A stretch of DNA of 64,000 nucleotides, from NCBI GenBank assembly GCA_023423895.1, contig JAFAER010000254.1, positions 1-64,000 on the forward strand, given 5' to 3'. Below are positions 33,992 to 42,767 of the stretch, in pieces; positions within the stretch are counted from its first letter, which is position 1; each line of letters opens with the position of its first letter. Below the pieces are notes generated by a model, which saw only the letters and a program-made list of their open reading frames with translations, was not told where the DNA came from and did not search any database. Both the position numbers and the translations under genes were made by a program. This DNA is from Pseudomonadota bacterium (GTDB lineage Bacteria; Myxococcota_A; Polyangia; Polyangiales; Polyangiaceae).

Positions 33992-34534
33992 CTACGACCC
34001 GACCGGATGCGAAGCGCCGTTCTGCTTGTTCACCGGGCGCGCTGGGATGCCGACGACCGTCGTGTCGGCCGCCACGTCTTTCGTCACCACCGCGTTTGCG
34101 CCGACGCGCGCGTTGTCGCCGATCGTGACCGGGCCGACGATCTTCGCGCCCGCGCCGATGAAGACGCCGTTGCCGAGCACCGGGCTCTGGCGCTTCTCGG
34201 CGCCGATCGTCACCTGATGCTCGATGTGCACGTTCTCGCCGCCGCGGACGGCGCCGTTGATGACGACGCCGTTCGAGTGGATGAGCACGAAGCCAGGACC
34301 GAACTCGACGCCGCGGCCGATGATGCAGCCGGAGGCGGCATTGACCTTGTTGAAGACCATCTCGAGCGGCGCGAGGCCATGCCGTCGTGACGCCTGCATC
34401 AGGCGGTAGACGATCATCGAGGCCGTGCCGTCGGTGGCGAGCGCCTTGGCGACCGCCTTCGGAGAGTCGTCCTCGTAGACCCACGCCGCCTTCGCGCGCA
34501 GGTCGCTGATGATGAGCTTCATCGTTCGCAGCAT
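33992..34534 (-). CDS. Serine acetyltransferase-like LbH acyltransferase
   Basis: 180 residues from ATG 34534, preceded by GGAGAGGG. A short helical N-terminus (TASMIVYRLMQASRRHGLAPLEMVF) leads into hexapeptide repeats: SGCIIGRGVEFGPGFVLIHS, NVHIEHQVTIGAEKRQSPVLG, GVFIGAGAKIVGPVTIGDNARVGANAVVTKD, ending GIPARPV. The likely catalytic His is in VLIHSNG. This is the second SAT-like enzyme of the locus (cf. 16589). It follows the epimerase gene by 29 bases and closes a four-gene minus-strand unit. It probably acetylates a sugar or amino sugar made by the neighbours. Confidence 0.87.
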   Translation of the reverse strand: MLRTMKLIISDLRAKAAWVYEDDSPKAVAKALATDGTASMIVYRLMQASRRHGLAPLEMVFNKVNAASGCIIGRGVEFGPGFVLIHSNGVVINGAVRGGENVHIEHQVTIGAEKRQSPVLGNGVFIGAGAKIVGPVTIGDNARVGANAVVTKDVAADTTVVGIPARPVNKQNGASHPVGS

Positions 34535-34563
34535 GGGACGCCCTCTCCGTTCGAGAAGATAGC

Positions 34564-35589
34564 TCAGCTCGCGCGTGTCTTCAGGTGCTCGAACGTCTTC
34601 TCGAGCCCCTGCTCGGTCGGGACGATGGGCCGCCAGCCGATCGCCTTCAGCTTCTCGTTGCTGAAGCGGTTGCCCTTCCACGTCGTCTTCGTCTTGTACG
34701 GCGTGAAGACGGCCGGGAGCTGCCCCTTGGAGGCGTGGTGATAGCGCTCGACCGCGTGCGACATGAGCATCGTCATCGGGTAGGGGAGCGTCACCGAGCG
34801 GAGCGGCTTCACGCGCTGCTTGTAGCGCCGGAGATAGTCGTCAGCGTCGATGAGGTCGTCGTCGACGACGTTGTAGACCTGACCTGCCGTCTCGGGCTGC
34901 TCGCCGAGGACGGCGATCGCCTCGGCGCAGTTGTCGACGTACGTGAGCGGCAGCGTGTTGCGTCCGCCGAGATGGAGGAACACGCCGAATAGGTTCAGGC
35001 CAACGCGTGCCGAGAACGCGCCTCCCCGGGGCCCGTAGATGACGCCGGGGCGCGCGACGACGAGGCGAATCACGCCCTTGTCGTGGTACTCCCAGCACAG
35101 CTTCTCCTGACGGAGCTTGCCCTGCGAGTAGGGGTCGCGGCGCGCGGGCTTGCTCTCGAGCGGCGTGCTCTCGTCGACGACCGTGCCGCGCGGGAGATCC
35201 GCGACGCCGTAGACGCCGAAGGAGCTCACGAGCACGAAGAGCGGAGGCTTGTTCCCGCGTGACGCTGTCGTCCGGGCGATCGCCTCGCAGAGGTTCTTCG
35301 TCGTAACGACCGTGTTGAGGAAGATGTCGGCGGGCGCTCCGCCCATCGCCGCCGCGACGTGGAAGACGGTATCGCAGCCTTCGACCGCGGCCGCGGCTGC
35401 GTCGACGGACGCAAGCGAGCCGACGAAGCGCTCGACGTTGGGATGCTTCTTGATGACGCCTTCGAGATGCGAGACGTCGCTGCCCTGCCGCACGAGGCAG
35501 CGGAGATCGGTCCGTCCGCGCGCGACGAGGCGCTGGACGAGCGACGTCCCGAGGAAGCCGGTTGCACCTGTCACGAGCGCCTTGGTCAC
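34564..35589 (-). CDS. NAD-dependent epimerase/dehydratase (extended SDR)
   Basis: 341 residues. Cofactor motif TGATGFLGTSL (residues 7-17), Ser region VLVSSFGVYG, catalytic Y154-SQG-K158 in RDPYSQGKLRQE, and RPGVIYGPRGGAF. It is of the type that epimerises, reduces or dehydrates nucleotide sugars. The start codon overlaps the stop of the Gfo/Idh gene by four bases (ATGA). Pairing with a Gfo/Idh oxidoreductase and an acetyltransferase is typical of modified-sugar pathways; product unknown. Confidence 0.88.
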   Translation of the reverse strand: MTKALVTGATGFLGTSLVQRLVARGRTDLRCLVRQGSDVSHLEGVIKKHPNVERFVGSLASVDAAAAAVEGCDTVFHVAAAMGGAPADIFLNTVVTTKNLCEAIARTTASRGNKPPLFVLVSSFGVYGVADLPRGTVVDESTPLESKPARRDPYSQGKLRQEKLCWEYHDKGVIRLVVARPGVIYGPRGGAFSARVGLNLFGVFLHLGGRNTLPLTYVDNCAEAIAVLGEQPETAGQVYNVVDDDLIDADDYLRRYKQRVKPLRSVTLPYPMTMLMSHAVERYHHASKGQLPAVFTPYKTKTTWKGNRFSNEKLKAIGWRPIVPTEQGLEKTFEHLKTRAS

Positions 35590-36686
35590 GACCCGAGCTC
35601 CTTTCGCTGCACGTCGAGCTGCGCGAAGATTTCGTCGAGCATCGCCGAGACGCGGAGGATGTCGCGATGCGAGATCGGCGGCGGCGTGTCGTCCACGATG
35701 CTTCGGTAGTACTCCCGGAAGAGGTAGTGGAGGCCGGAGAAGAAGTGGAAGTCGGAGCGCGCGAAGCGACCGACGTTCTTCCCGCCGGCGCGCACGTATT
35801 GCATCGCGTGCGAGAAGGCGGGGATCAGACGGCCGATGGCGCTCGGCAGCGTCGACTGCGTCTCGAGCGTCACGGTGCGCATCGTGAAGTCGACGGTGGC
35901 GGTGTTCTTCGTCCCGTAGACGCGAAGCTGGTGCGCGGGCGGGCGCACGTGCGACGAGAAGGTGCCGTAAAACGTCGTGCGCTTGCCGCGGATGACGAGG
36001 CGGAGCTCGTCCATCATCTTGTCGCGATGATCGCCGAGGCGAGCGTGGCGGCGGACGGATCCGAACGCGGAGATCGCCGGCACGTCCTCGTCCTCGGCGA
36101 AGAACTCGACGACCTTGTTGAGCAGGTGATCGATGTTGTTGTGGAACAGCTGCCCGGGCAGCTTCAGCACCCAGTGGTTCGGATCGCCGAGGACGGCCTT
36201 TCCGAACGCGCCTTCGAGGTTGTAGCCGAACCAGCTCTCCACGTGGACGACGTCGCCGAGGACGCCTTGCCGCAGGAGGCTCCGCATCTCGAGCGCGGGC
36301 GGGTCGAAGAGGTAGGTGTACCCGATCGAGAGCTTCTTCTTCGCCTCCTCGGCGCGCGCCACGAGCTTCTTCGAGTCCTCGTGCCGGAGGGTGAACGGCT
36401 TCTCGACGAAGACGTGGCAGCCGGCGTCGATCGCCTCGAGCGCGAGCGGCAGGTGCGAAGCCGGCGGCGTCGTGATGTGGACGACGTCGGGACGCACCTC
36501 GCGGAGCATGCGCGAGAAGTCGGCGCCGTGGTGCTCGATGCCGTATCGGACCGCGAGCTGCTCGGCCATGATCGGCTCGAGGTCGACCGCGCCGACGACG
36601 CGCGCGACCTCCGGCATCTTCTGGATCTCTTCGACGTGGCCGTCTGCGATCTTGCCGCAGCCGACGATCGCTACTCGCAGTGTCAT
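35586..36686 (-). CDS. Gfo/Idh/MocA family oxidoreductase
   Basis: 366 residues from ATG 36686. N-terminal Rossmann fold: LRVAIVGCGKIADGHVEEI, then DVVHITTPPASHLPLALEAIDAGCHVFVEKPF, which includes the conserved Glu-Lys-Pro. The C-terminal alpha/beta domain has GDVVHVESWFGYN and a His-rich stretch (LFHNNIDHLLNK), fitting sugar binding. It probably oxidises or reduces a nucleotide sugar. It overlaps both neighbours by four bases (ATGA), so the three genes are translationally linked. Confidence 0.9.
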   Translation of the reverse strand: MTLRVAIVGCGKIADGHVEEIQKMPEVARVVGAVDLEPIMAEQLAVRYGIEHHGADFSRMLREVRPDVVHITTPPASHLPLALEAIDAGCHVFVEKPFTLRHEDSKKLVARAEEAKKKLSIGYTYLFDPPALEMRSLLRQGVLGDVVHVESWFGYNLEGAFGKAVLGDPNHWVLKLPGQLFHNNIDHLLNKVVEFFAEDEDVPAISAFGSVRRHARLGDHRDKMMDELRLVIRGKRTTFYGTFSSHVRPPAHQLRVYGTKNTATVDFTMRTVTLETQSTLPSAIGRLIPAFSHAMQYVRAGGKNVGRFARSDFHFFSGLHYLFREYYRSIVDDTPPPISHRDILRVSAMLDEIFAQLDVQRKELGS

Positions 36687-37858
36687 GAGGCGTGGGGCTC
36701 CGCTCGGTTTTCGTTCGCGACGTTCGCGACCTTGGCCGCAGGCGGCGGCGCGATGACGTGATCGCGATAGAGGTTCGGGTTGCCTGTCTTGCCCTCCATG
36801 GCCGCGATCGCGATGTTGAACATCTCGCGCGCGGTCACGTAGTGCAGCATCCACTTCACCCCGTCGTTGTACTCGGTCGTGAGCACGCGGTGGAGCGTGT
36901 GCCCTCCGTCGCCGAGCAACGACGCCGCCTGGGCGTCGGGCGCGCCGTGCGTGTGGAGCTTCACGAAGACCCATTCCGGCCGGCCCTCGACGTGGATGTT
37001 GCGGGTCACCCACGTCTTTGCGCGCGCCGACGTCGCCGGGTTGACCGCCGTGAGCGCAGAGTTCTCGATCCAGACCGAGAGGCTCTTCGGCCGACGTGAG
37101 AACGCGAGCGGACCCTGCACGAGCAGGAGGCGATCCTTCATGACCTTGCCGACCCGCGCGCGCTCGCCGGACTCGTAGCAGCGCTTCGCGAAGAGATCCC
37201 CCGTCGGCCAGTAGATCCGGTTGATGATGTTCGGCTGTGCGGGATCCGGCGCGGCCGGGAAGGTGAAGTCGGCGTAACAGCCGGTCTTGAAGAGCAGCGG
37301 CACCTCTTCGTCGACGCCGCACCACTTGCCGTCGCGACGCGGGTTCGCGAGCGCCCAGTTGCCGTGGATGAACGCGTACCGCGCCGAGCCATCGGCCGCG
37401 CGCGAGAGGTGGCCGTGGCTCGTGAACTTCGCGATCGTGTCTCGTAGCTGCGCTTCGAGCGTCTCGGCGGTGTCGCCGTCGTGATGAAGGTGGATCTCCA
37501 CCTCGCCGAAGCCATCGCGAGCGAGCTCCGCGAGCGGCTCGAGGAACTCCGGCCGGTATTCCTCACCGGGGAAGAAGAACGAGTGGCGCGGATGTTTGCC
37601 GTCGGCGTCGCGATACTGACTTGCGAGGCGCGGATAGCCCTCGCGCCAGGCCTGCACGCGACGGAGCCCCTGGGCTGGGTCGGCCTTGTTCCAGAGCGGC
37701 TCGTAGTGGTCGCACACCGCGACGAGCAGGTGCCGGACGCCGTCGACCTGCGGCCCGGTCCGACGCGCGAGCGCGCGCTGCCCGGCATCGACCAGGTAGC
37801 CCGAGAGGAAGGTCTCGAGGTGCCGTTCGCGGAGAGCGCGGAAGGCTCGCTTGATCAT
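36683..37858 (-). CDS. Conserved hypothetical protein, NodB/TIM-barrel-like
   Basis: 391 residues. No firm family recognised. Features that resemble a carbohydrate-deacetylase barrel are an Asp-His pair in LLVAVCDHYEPLW (~45-57), HSFFFPGEEYRPEFLEPLAEL (~95-115) and the His cluster EIHLHHDGDTAETL (~122-135). A second His-rich motif is VFVKLHTHGAPDAQA. No signal peptide or membrane helix, so it is cytoplasmic. It is first in the four-gene unit with the Gfo/Idh, epimerase and acetyltransferase genes, and overlaps the Gfo/Idh gene by four bases. A metal-dependent hydrolase acting on a sugar intermediate is a guess from these motifs. Confidence 0.65.
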   Translation of the reverse strand: MIKRAFRALRERHLETFLSGYLVDAGQRALARRTGPQVDGVRHLLVAVCDHYEPLWNKADPAQGLRRVQAWREGYPRLASQYRDADGKHPRHSFFFPGEEYRPEFLEPLAELARDGFGEVEIHLHHDGDTAETLEAQLRDTIAKFTSHGHLSRAADGSARYAFIHGNWALANPRRDGKWCGVDEEVPLLFKTGCYADFTFPAAPDPAQPNIINRIYWPTGDLFAKRCYESGERARVGKVMKDRLLLVQGPLAFSRRPKSLSVWIENSALTAVNPATSARAKTWVTRNIHVEGRPEWVFVKLHTHGAPDAQAASLLGDGGHTLHRVLTTEYNDGVKWMLHYVTAREMFNIAIAAMEGKTGNPNLYRDHVIAPPPAAKVANVANENRAEPHAS

Positions 37859-37924
37859 CGGGCTCGCCTCGAATGGGGAGCGCGTGAGCGGATGGTGGTC
37901 AGATGAGAGCTGCTCATGGTCGTG

Positions 37925-39646
37925 TCACTCGCACGCGAATGCGCCGAGGTCCTTGCGTTCTGCGCGGCGCGGGATCGTCCTCTGGTGCTTTCTGTACTGG
38001 AGCGTCGGAAGGAGGCTTTCAGGCAGGGGTTCAGGCAGGGGTTCGGGCAGGGGAGCGAGCTCGCCAGCGGCGGTCCGCGCAGGTGAGCTCGGTCCGAGAC
38101 AGTAGTCACCGGCGGCCGCGTTGACGAACCCGGGGGTGTCACCGTTGATCGTCTTGCCTCCGGGCAGCATCTCGGTCTTGGCCGTGACCTTCACGGTCGG
38201 GCCGCGGTCCACCGCGGTCGTCACGCCGTTCGAGATCCAGTTGACGCCGAGGCGCGCGGTTCCCTTCTCGAGCAGCCACGAGAGATGCGTCGTGCCCGAG
38301 CGGTAGATGACGTTGTTCCGAACGTCTGCAGACTCGTCGTCGGTCTCGAGCTGGAGGACCGCCATGTAATACTGGTCCTTCTCGTTGGTCGTGATGACCA
38401 TGGTGTTGTCGTAGAAGAAGAGCGTGCCCTTCCGGTACATGTTTTCCGAGCCGTTGTCGCCGCCGTAGTGGATCGGTCGGGAGGACGCTCGAGCTCCGAG
38501 GACGAGGACGTTCCCGTAGACCCACGTCTGATGGCGCTCGGGCATCTGGCGAACGACGGCGAAGCTGTCTTCGGGCTCCACCAGGTCGATGGCGCGCGAG
38601 CCTCCCTCGAACCAGTTGTAGCGGACGATCGTTCCCGTCGAGCGGTCCTTGAGCTGGTTGCCGAGCGACCCTTCGCGGTTCGGTCCGAAGCGGTTGTTCT
38701 GCACGACGATGCCGATGGCTTCGCTGTAGATCCCGTGCATCCGATCCGGGTGCGTCAGCGTGCCGTTGCCGTGGATGTAGTTCCCGTCGATGAGGATGTC
38801 GCGCGAGACGACCTCCTCGCTGTCGTTCGACGCGACGAAGAGGCCGTTACCGCAGCCGTGGACGTCGTTGCGGGCCATCACGATGTGCTCGCCCCGCTCG
38901 ACGAAGATGCAGGCGCTGTGCTCCAGGTAGGTCTTCTTCTCGCCCCGGCTGTTCGTGAACGCGTGAGGGATCGCCGCGTTTCGTAGCTCGAGCCCGTCGA
39001 TGACGATGTGGCGAGGCTTGTCTCCCCAGCTCTGACCGTTGCGGCGGATTGAAATCGTGATGAGGGCGCGGCGCTCGCCTTCGATGTGGAGGAAGTCGAA
39101 GGACTTGTCCGTCGTCGCGTTCTCGCCGTCGATCACGGGGCGTTCGCCCTTCGGACCGGGCACGCCGCAGAAGCGGATCGGGTTCTTCGCGCTCCCCGAT
39201 TGCGAGATGAGCACCTTCTCGCGATAGGGCTGAGGTCGCCAGTGGAGCCGCACGACGTCTCCCCCGGAGAGGCTCGCCCACGGAACGGCGCCGAGCGTCG
39301 TGTACGGCTTGCCCTCGCCGACGTCGAACGTCTTGCCCGCGCCCGGCGCACATTCGACGGGAGGCGTCTTCGTCGTCATCGACGCCAACGGCGACGCACC
39401 ACGAAGCCCAGCCGCGGAGCTCGGGCCTGCGGGGCGTCCTGGCGCCGCGTCACCAGGTGAGGTGGGCGAGGATCGCGTGCCGGCCGCTCGCAACGGCGGG
39501 GGACGCTGCATCTCGGGGGCGACGGTCGGAACCGCGCGCGGTCCGCTGGTGTGCTCGGCCCCCGGGGATGCCCCGCTCGAGCCCGAACACGCCATCGCAA
39601 AGACGGCTAGCGCTGCGGGGATCCTGCTGGTCACGGTCCCGCGCAT
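37925..39646 (-). CDS. Right-handed beta-helix lipoprotein (paralogue of 17344-18990)
   Basis: 573 residues from ATG 39646; signal peptide with lipobox AMAC at residues 17-20. A low-complexity Pro/Ser/Ala linker runs to about residue 95. The beta-helix follows: HIVIDGLELRNAAIPH, HIVMARNDVHGCGNGLFVA, DILIDGNYIHGNG, GTIVRYNWFEGGSRAIDLV, TLFFYDNTMVITTN. It keeps the same mature N-terminal block as the protein at 17344 (CAPGAGK, VPW, GPKGERPVIDG), so the two are duplicates. The C-terminus has a PLPE repeat (12-bp tandem units at 38021-38056). Probable extracellular polysaccharide-acting or -binding protein. Divergent from the Wzy gene. Confidence 0.82.
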   Translation of the reverse strand: MRGTVTSRIPAALAVFAMACSGSSGASPGAEHTSGPRAVPTVAPEMQRPPPLRAAGTRSSPTSPGDAAPGRPAGPSSAAGLRGASPLASMTTKTPPVECAPGAGKTFDVGEGKPYTTLGAVPWASLSGGDVVRLHWRPQPYREKVLISQSGSAKNPIRFCGVPGPKGERPVIDGENATTDKSFDFLHIEGERRALITISIRRNGQSWGDKPRHIVIDGLELRNAAIPHAFTNSRGEKKTYLEHSACIFVERGEHIVMARNDVHGCGNGLFVASNDSEEVVSRDILIDGNYIHGNGTLTHPDRMHGIYSEAIGIVVQNNRFGPNREGSLGNQLKDRSTGTIVRYNWFEGGSRAIDLVEPEDSFAVVRQMPERHQTWVYGNVLVLGARASSRPIHYGGDNGSENMYRKGTLFFYDNTMVITTNEKDQYYMAVLQLETDDESADVRNNVIYRSGTTHLSWLLEKGTARLGVNWISNGVTTAVDRGPTVKVTAKTEMLPGGKTINGDTPGFVNAAAGDYCLGPSSPARTAAGELAPLPEPLPEPLPESLLPTLQYRKHQRTIPRRAERKDLGAFACE

Positions 39647-39687
39647 GGTACCGCTGTGCGCGGGCGAGCACACCCGCCGATGCAAGA

Positions 39688-39696
39688 TGATATGTT
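39688..39696 (+). promoter_or_regulatory. Extended -10 element (TGATATGTT)
   Basis: TGATATGTT followed by CG, 34 bases before GTG 39731. It is one base different from the element at 30671-30679 upstream of the Wzz-like gene, which suggests a shared promoter class for EPS assembly genes. Confidence 0.5.
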
Positions 39697-39730
39697 CGTC
39701 GCGTGATCGCGACCGGCTCCAGGTGACCGC

Positions 39731-41152
39731 GTGACGTTCTTCGCGAGCCTCGTCCTGGTCTTCGTCCTCCTCATCCGGCCGCAGGAGATCTGGCCGGTGC
39801 TCGGCGCCCTGCGGCTTCTCGACGTCTTCACGGCGCTCTGCGTCCTCGGCGTTCTCGTGGAAATGGCGCTGGGCCGCCAGAAGCCGCTCTACACGCCGCA
39901 GCTGCCGTGGGTCGGCCTGTTCGTCCTCACCTGTTATTTCATCACGGCGCTGAACCTCGGCGTCGGCAGAGGCCTCGAGCTCGGCACCAATCGCGCCCTC
40001 ATACCTTCGATCTTCATGCTTGCCGTCATGTACGGCGCACGAACCCTCGAGCGGTTGAAAGGGATGATATGGCTCCTTCTGATCCTGGGCGCCTTCGTCT
40101 CGGCCGTCGCGGTCCATCAGGGCAATCAACCGCCTCAATGCCTCGAGCGCGTGACGAACGACGAGGGCGAGCAGGTCATCGACCTCGACACCGCGGACGG
40201 GCGCGAGTGCGGGATGGCGAGCGATTGTCGCGACGGCGTGCGCTTCGACGTCGAATGGGCGTGCGAGCGCCTCGGGATGTTCAAGACGCTCACGACGGGG
40301 CGTCGCGTGCGCTGGCGGGGGCAGCTCGATGACCCGAACGAGCTCTCGGTCTTCATCGGCGCGATCATCCCGCTGCTGTTCGCGCTCGGGATGCCTTCGA
40401 AGTACAACGACAAGATAGGTCAGGGCACGAAGACCGTCCTGATGACGATCGCGCTCGCCGCGCTCGGCCTCGGGATCTACGCGGTCATCCTCTCGCAGTC
40501 GCGCGGTGGGCAGCTCGTGCTCGGCACGGTGTTCGGCATCTACTTCGTCTCGCGTTACCGGTGGAAGGGCCTCGTCCTCGCCGTGATCTGCGCCCTTCCG
40601 GTCGTCCTGCTCGGCGGGCGATCGGCGGCCGAGGCGGACGAATCGGCGTCGGAGCGGATCGAGCTCCTCTACGAAGGGATGAGCCTGTTCTTCAAATTCC
40701 CGATCCGCGGCGTCGGAATCGATCAGTTTCCGGATCGCGTCGACTCACCGATCCATCTGACGGCTCACAACTCGTACCTGCTCGCGGCGACCGAGACGGG
40801 GTTCATCGGGTTCGTCTTCTGGTCGCTGCTGCTCTGGACGTCCTTCAAGATCCCGTTGCTCGTCTTGCGAAAGAACGGGCCGCTCACGCAAGAGCTTCGC
40901 TCGCTCGCGATGGCGATGGTCGTCTCGCTCGCCGGAATCGTCGTCGGGATCTTCTTCCTGTCGTTCACCTACAAGCAGCTCTTGTTCGTCTGGTTCGGCC
41001 TTGCCGGCGCGATGTATCGGATCGTCAGGCAGACCGATGACAGCTTCGTGGTCAAGATCGGCTACAAGGACGTGCTCGGCGTCCTCGGGGGAAACCTCAC
41101 GATCTTGGGGCTCCTCTACGTGTACACACGTCTCAAAGCTGGGCATTCGTGA
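39731..41152 (+). CDS. O-antigen polymerase/ligase-like membrane protein (Wzy/WaaL family)
   Basis: 473 residues from GTG 39731, preceded by AGGTGA. About ten or more hydrophobic helices are seen, starting FFASLVLVFVLLIRPQEIW. The large periplasmic loop (residues ~255-345) contains SQSRGGQLVLG and RIELLYEGMSLFFKFPIRGVGIDQF, then HNSYLLAATETGFIGFVFW; Arg in SRGG and the HNSYL motif are hallmarks of the O-antigen ligase/polymerase family. A Cys-containing hydrophilic insert (QCLERVTNDEGEQ...) lies at ~135-175. It probably polymerises the EPS repeat units in the periplasm. The Wzx gene follows 77 bases downstream. Confidence 0.88.
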   Translation: MTFFASLVLVFVLLIRPQEIWPVLGALRLLDVFTALCVLGVLVEMALGRQKPLYTPQLPWVGLFVLTCYFITALNLGVGRGLELGTNRALIPSIFMLAVMYGARTLERLKGMIWLLLILGAFVSAVAVHQGNQPPQCLERVTNDEGEQVIDLDTADGRECGMASDCRDGVRFDVEWACERLGMFKTLTTGRRVRWRGQLDDPNELSVFIGAIIPLLFALGMPSKYNDKIGQGTKTVLMTIALAALGLGIYAVILSQSRGGQLVLGTVFGIYFVSRYRWKGLVLAVICALPVVLLGGRSAAEADESASERIELLYEGMSLFFKFPIRGVGIDQFPDRVDSPIHLTAHNSYLLAATETGFIGFVFWSLLLWTSFKIPLLVLRKNGPLTQELRSLAMAMVVSLAGIVVGIFFLSFTYKQLLFVWFGLAGAMYRIVRQTDDSFVVKIGYKDVLGVLGGNLTILGLLYVYTRLKAGHS

Positions 41153-41229
41153 CGTGATCCTGCGCACCCGAGCAGCCTCGTTCTCGCCTATCCTGGCGCC
41201 GCCCCTTTCGCGATAGTTGGTGCCCCGAG

Positions 41230-42696
41230 ATGTCGATCGAGAAGGCCGCTGCACGCGGCGTCGTCTGGAACATTGCCACCGGCATGGGCGCACGTGTCGT
41301 GTCGCTGGTCGGCACGCTCGTGCTCACGCGTTTCATCGCGCCGGCGGACTACGGCGAGGTCTCGGCCGCGCTCATCTGCATCCAGACGGCGAGCGTTCTC
41401 ACGTTCTTCGCGTTCGGCCAGTACATCATCGCCTACAAGTCGAGGCCGAGCGTCGTCTCGCAGGCGAGCGTGCTGCACTTCGTGCTCGGCGTGGTCGCGA
41501 TGGCGGTGGTCTACGGCTTCCGCGGCCAGCTCGGCGAGCTCGTCGAGGCGCCCAACATGGGCCGCTTCATCGGCGGTTTCGCGATCGCTCATCTGCTCGA
41601 TCGCGCGCGCTCGATGCCCGAGCGCCTGCTCGTCCGCGAGCTGCGCTTCCGCGACGTTGCGATCATCAACAGCATCGGTGAGGTGACCTTCACCGCGGTC
41701 GCTCTGGCGACGGCCTCGCGTTACGGCGGCTATGCGATCGTCATCGGCGGCCTCGTACGCTCCACGCTCACGTTCCTCCTCTTCGTCCGGAAGGTGCCGC
41801 GCTCGGAGTGGCTGAGCTTCTCCGGCGTCGACTGGAGCGAGGCCCGGACGATGTTCACGTACGGCACGCCGCTGCTCCTCGTGTCCCTCTGCGACCGCGC
41901 GTCCTCGAGCTGGGACAACGTCCTCATGCTGCGGATGTTCGGACCGAGCCTCATGGGCTGCTACGCGCTCTCTTACAGCCTGGCCGAGACACCGGTCACG
42001 TACGTCGCGGAGCGCATGGGTGACGTCCTCATGCCGGCCTTCGCGAAGATGGAGCCGCAAGAGCGCCCGGGCGCCGTAGTCCGGGCGGCAGCGCTCATGT
42101 CCCTCGTCGTCGCGCCGCTCGGCGTGGGACTCGGCGCCGTTGCGCCGACGCTGGTGCATGCATTCTTCGACAAGCGATGGGCGGAGATGGGCGGGATTCT
42201 CGCCGTCCTCAGCTGCATGACGATCTTCCAGCCGGCCTCGTGGCCGACGAACGCATATCTGGAGACGGAGAAGAAGCCGCGCCTCATTCTGATCGCGAGC
42301 ATCGCGCGCACGGTCTCGCTGCTCGCCGGTGTCGCGGTGCTGGGCCGGCTCGGCGGCCCGATCTGGGCCTGCGTCGGCGTCGGGATCGGGTTCACCGTCT
42401 ACACGGTCAGCCTCGTCTTCCTCACGGCCATGGTGACGCCGCTGCCCATCGGCCGCTACTTCATCGCTTGCCTCCGGCCGCTCCTGGCGTGCGGGCCGAT
42501 GTTCGTGTCCGTCTTCGCCGTGCGGCGCTTCTTCGCGCCGATGCACATCCCGGCGGGCATCCAGCTCGGCCTCGAGGTCCTCCTCGGCGGCGTCGTTTAC
42601 ATCGTCGGGACCTTCGTGTTTGCCAGGGCGAACGTGCAAGAGCTCATCGGTCTCGTGCGCGACCGCCGCGGGCCGGCGTCCACGTCGACACCCTGA
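41230..42696 (+). CDS. Polysaccharide flippase (Wzx-type, MOP superfamily)
   Basis: 488 residues with 12-14 membrane segments. The N-terminus IEKAAARGVVWNIATGMGARVVSLVGTLVLTRFIAPADYGEVSAA is characteristic: Trp/Asn in helix 1 and the LTRF-P-DYG motif. The centre has GTPLLLVSLCDRASSSWDNVLMLRMFGPSLMGCYAL and KMEPQERPGAVVRAAALMSL. It would flip undecaprenyl-linked repeat units across the inner membrane. It lies between the polymerase and BY-kinase-like genes on the same strand, so the three probably form one assembly operon. Confidence 0.92.
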   Translation: MSIEKAAARGVVWNIATGMGARVVSLVGTLVLTRFIAPADYGEVSAALICIQTASVLTFFAFGQYIIAYKSRPSVVSQASVLHFVLGVVAMAVVYGFRGQLGELVEAPNMGRFIGGFAIAHLLDRARSMPERLLVRELRFRDVAIINSIGEVTFTAVALATASRYGGYAIVIGGLVRSTLTFLLFVRKVPRSEWLSFSGVDWSEARTMFTYGTPLLLVSLCDRASSSWDNVLMLRMFGPSLMGCYALSYSLAETPVTYVAERMGDVLMPAFAKMEPQERPGAVVRAAALMSLVVAPLGVGLGAVAPTLVHAFFDKRWAEMGGILAVLSCMTIFQPASWPTNAYLETEKKPRLILIASIARTVSLLAGVAVLGRLGGPIWACVGVGIGFTVYTVSLVFLTAMVTPLPIGRYFIACLRPLLACGPMFVSVFAVRRFFAPMHIPAGIQLGLEVLLGGVVYIVGTFVFARANVQELIGLVRDRRGPASTSTP

Positions 42697-42747
42697 GCGA
42701 GCTCGGCCTCGGCGCCGAAACGTGGACGAGGGACACGAGGGGAGGCC

Positions 42748-42756
42748 TGTGATACA
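42748..42756 (+). promoter_or_regulatory. Possible extended -10 element (TGTGATACA)
   Basis: TG-T-GATACA followed by AAAT, 11 bases before ATG 42768 and within the 71-base gap after the Wzx gene. It is AT-rich against a GC-rich background. A possible internal promoter with a leader of about 4-5 bases. Confidence 0.35.
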
Positions 42757-42767
42757 AAATCCTGCAA

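Noticed and set aside
35562..36761. A 399-codon plus-strand open frame opposite the Gfo/Idh gene
   Set aside because: Low-complexity charged sequence with no family features; the minus-strand gene fits the four-base overlaps with its neighbours.
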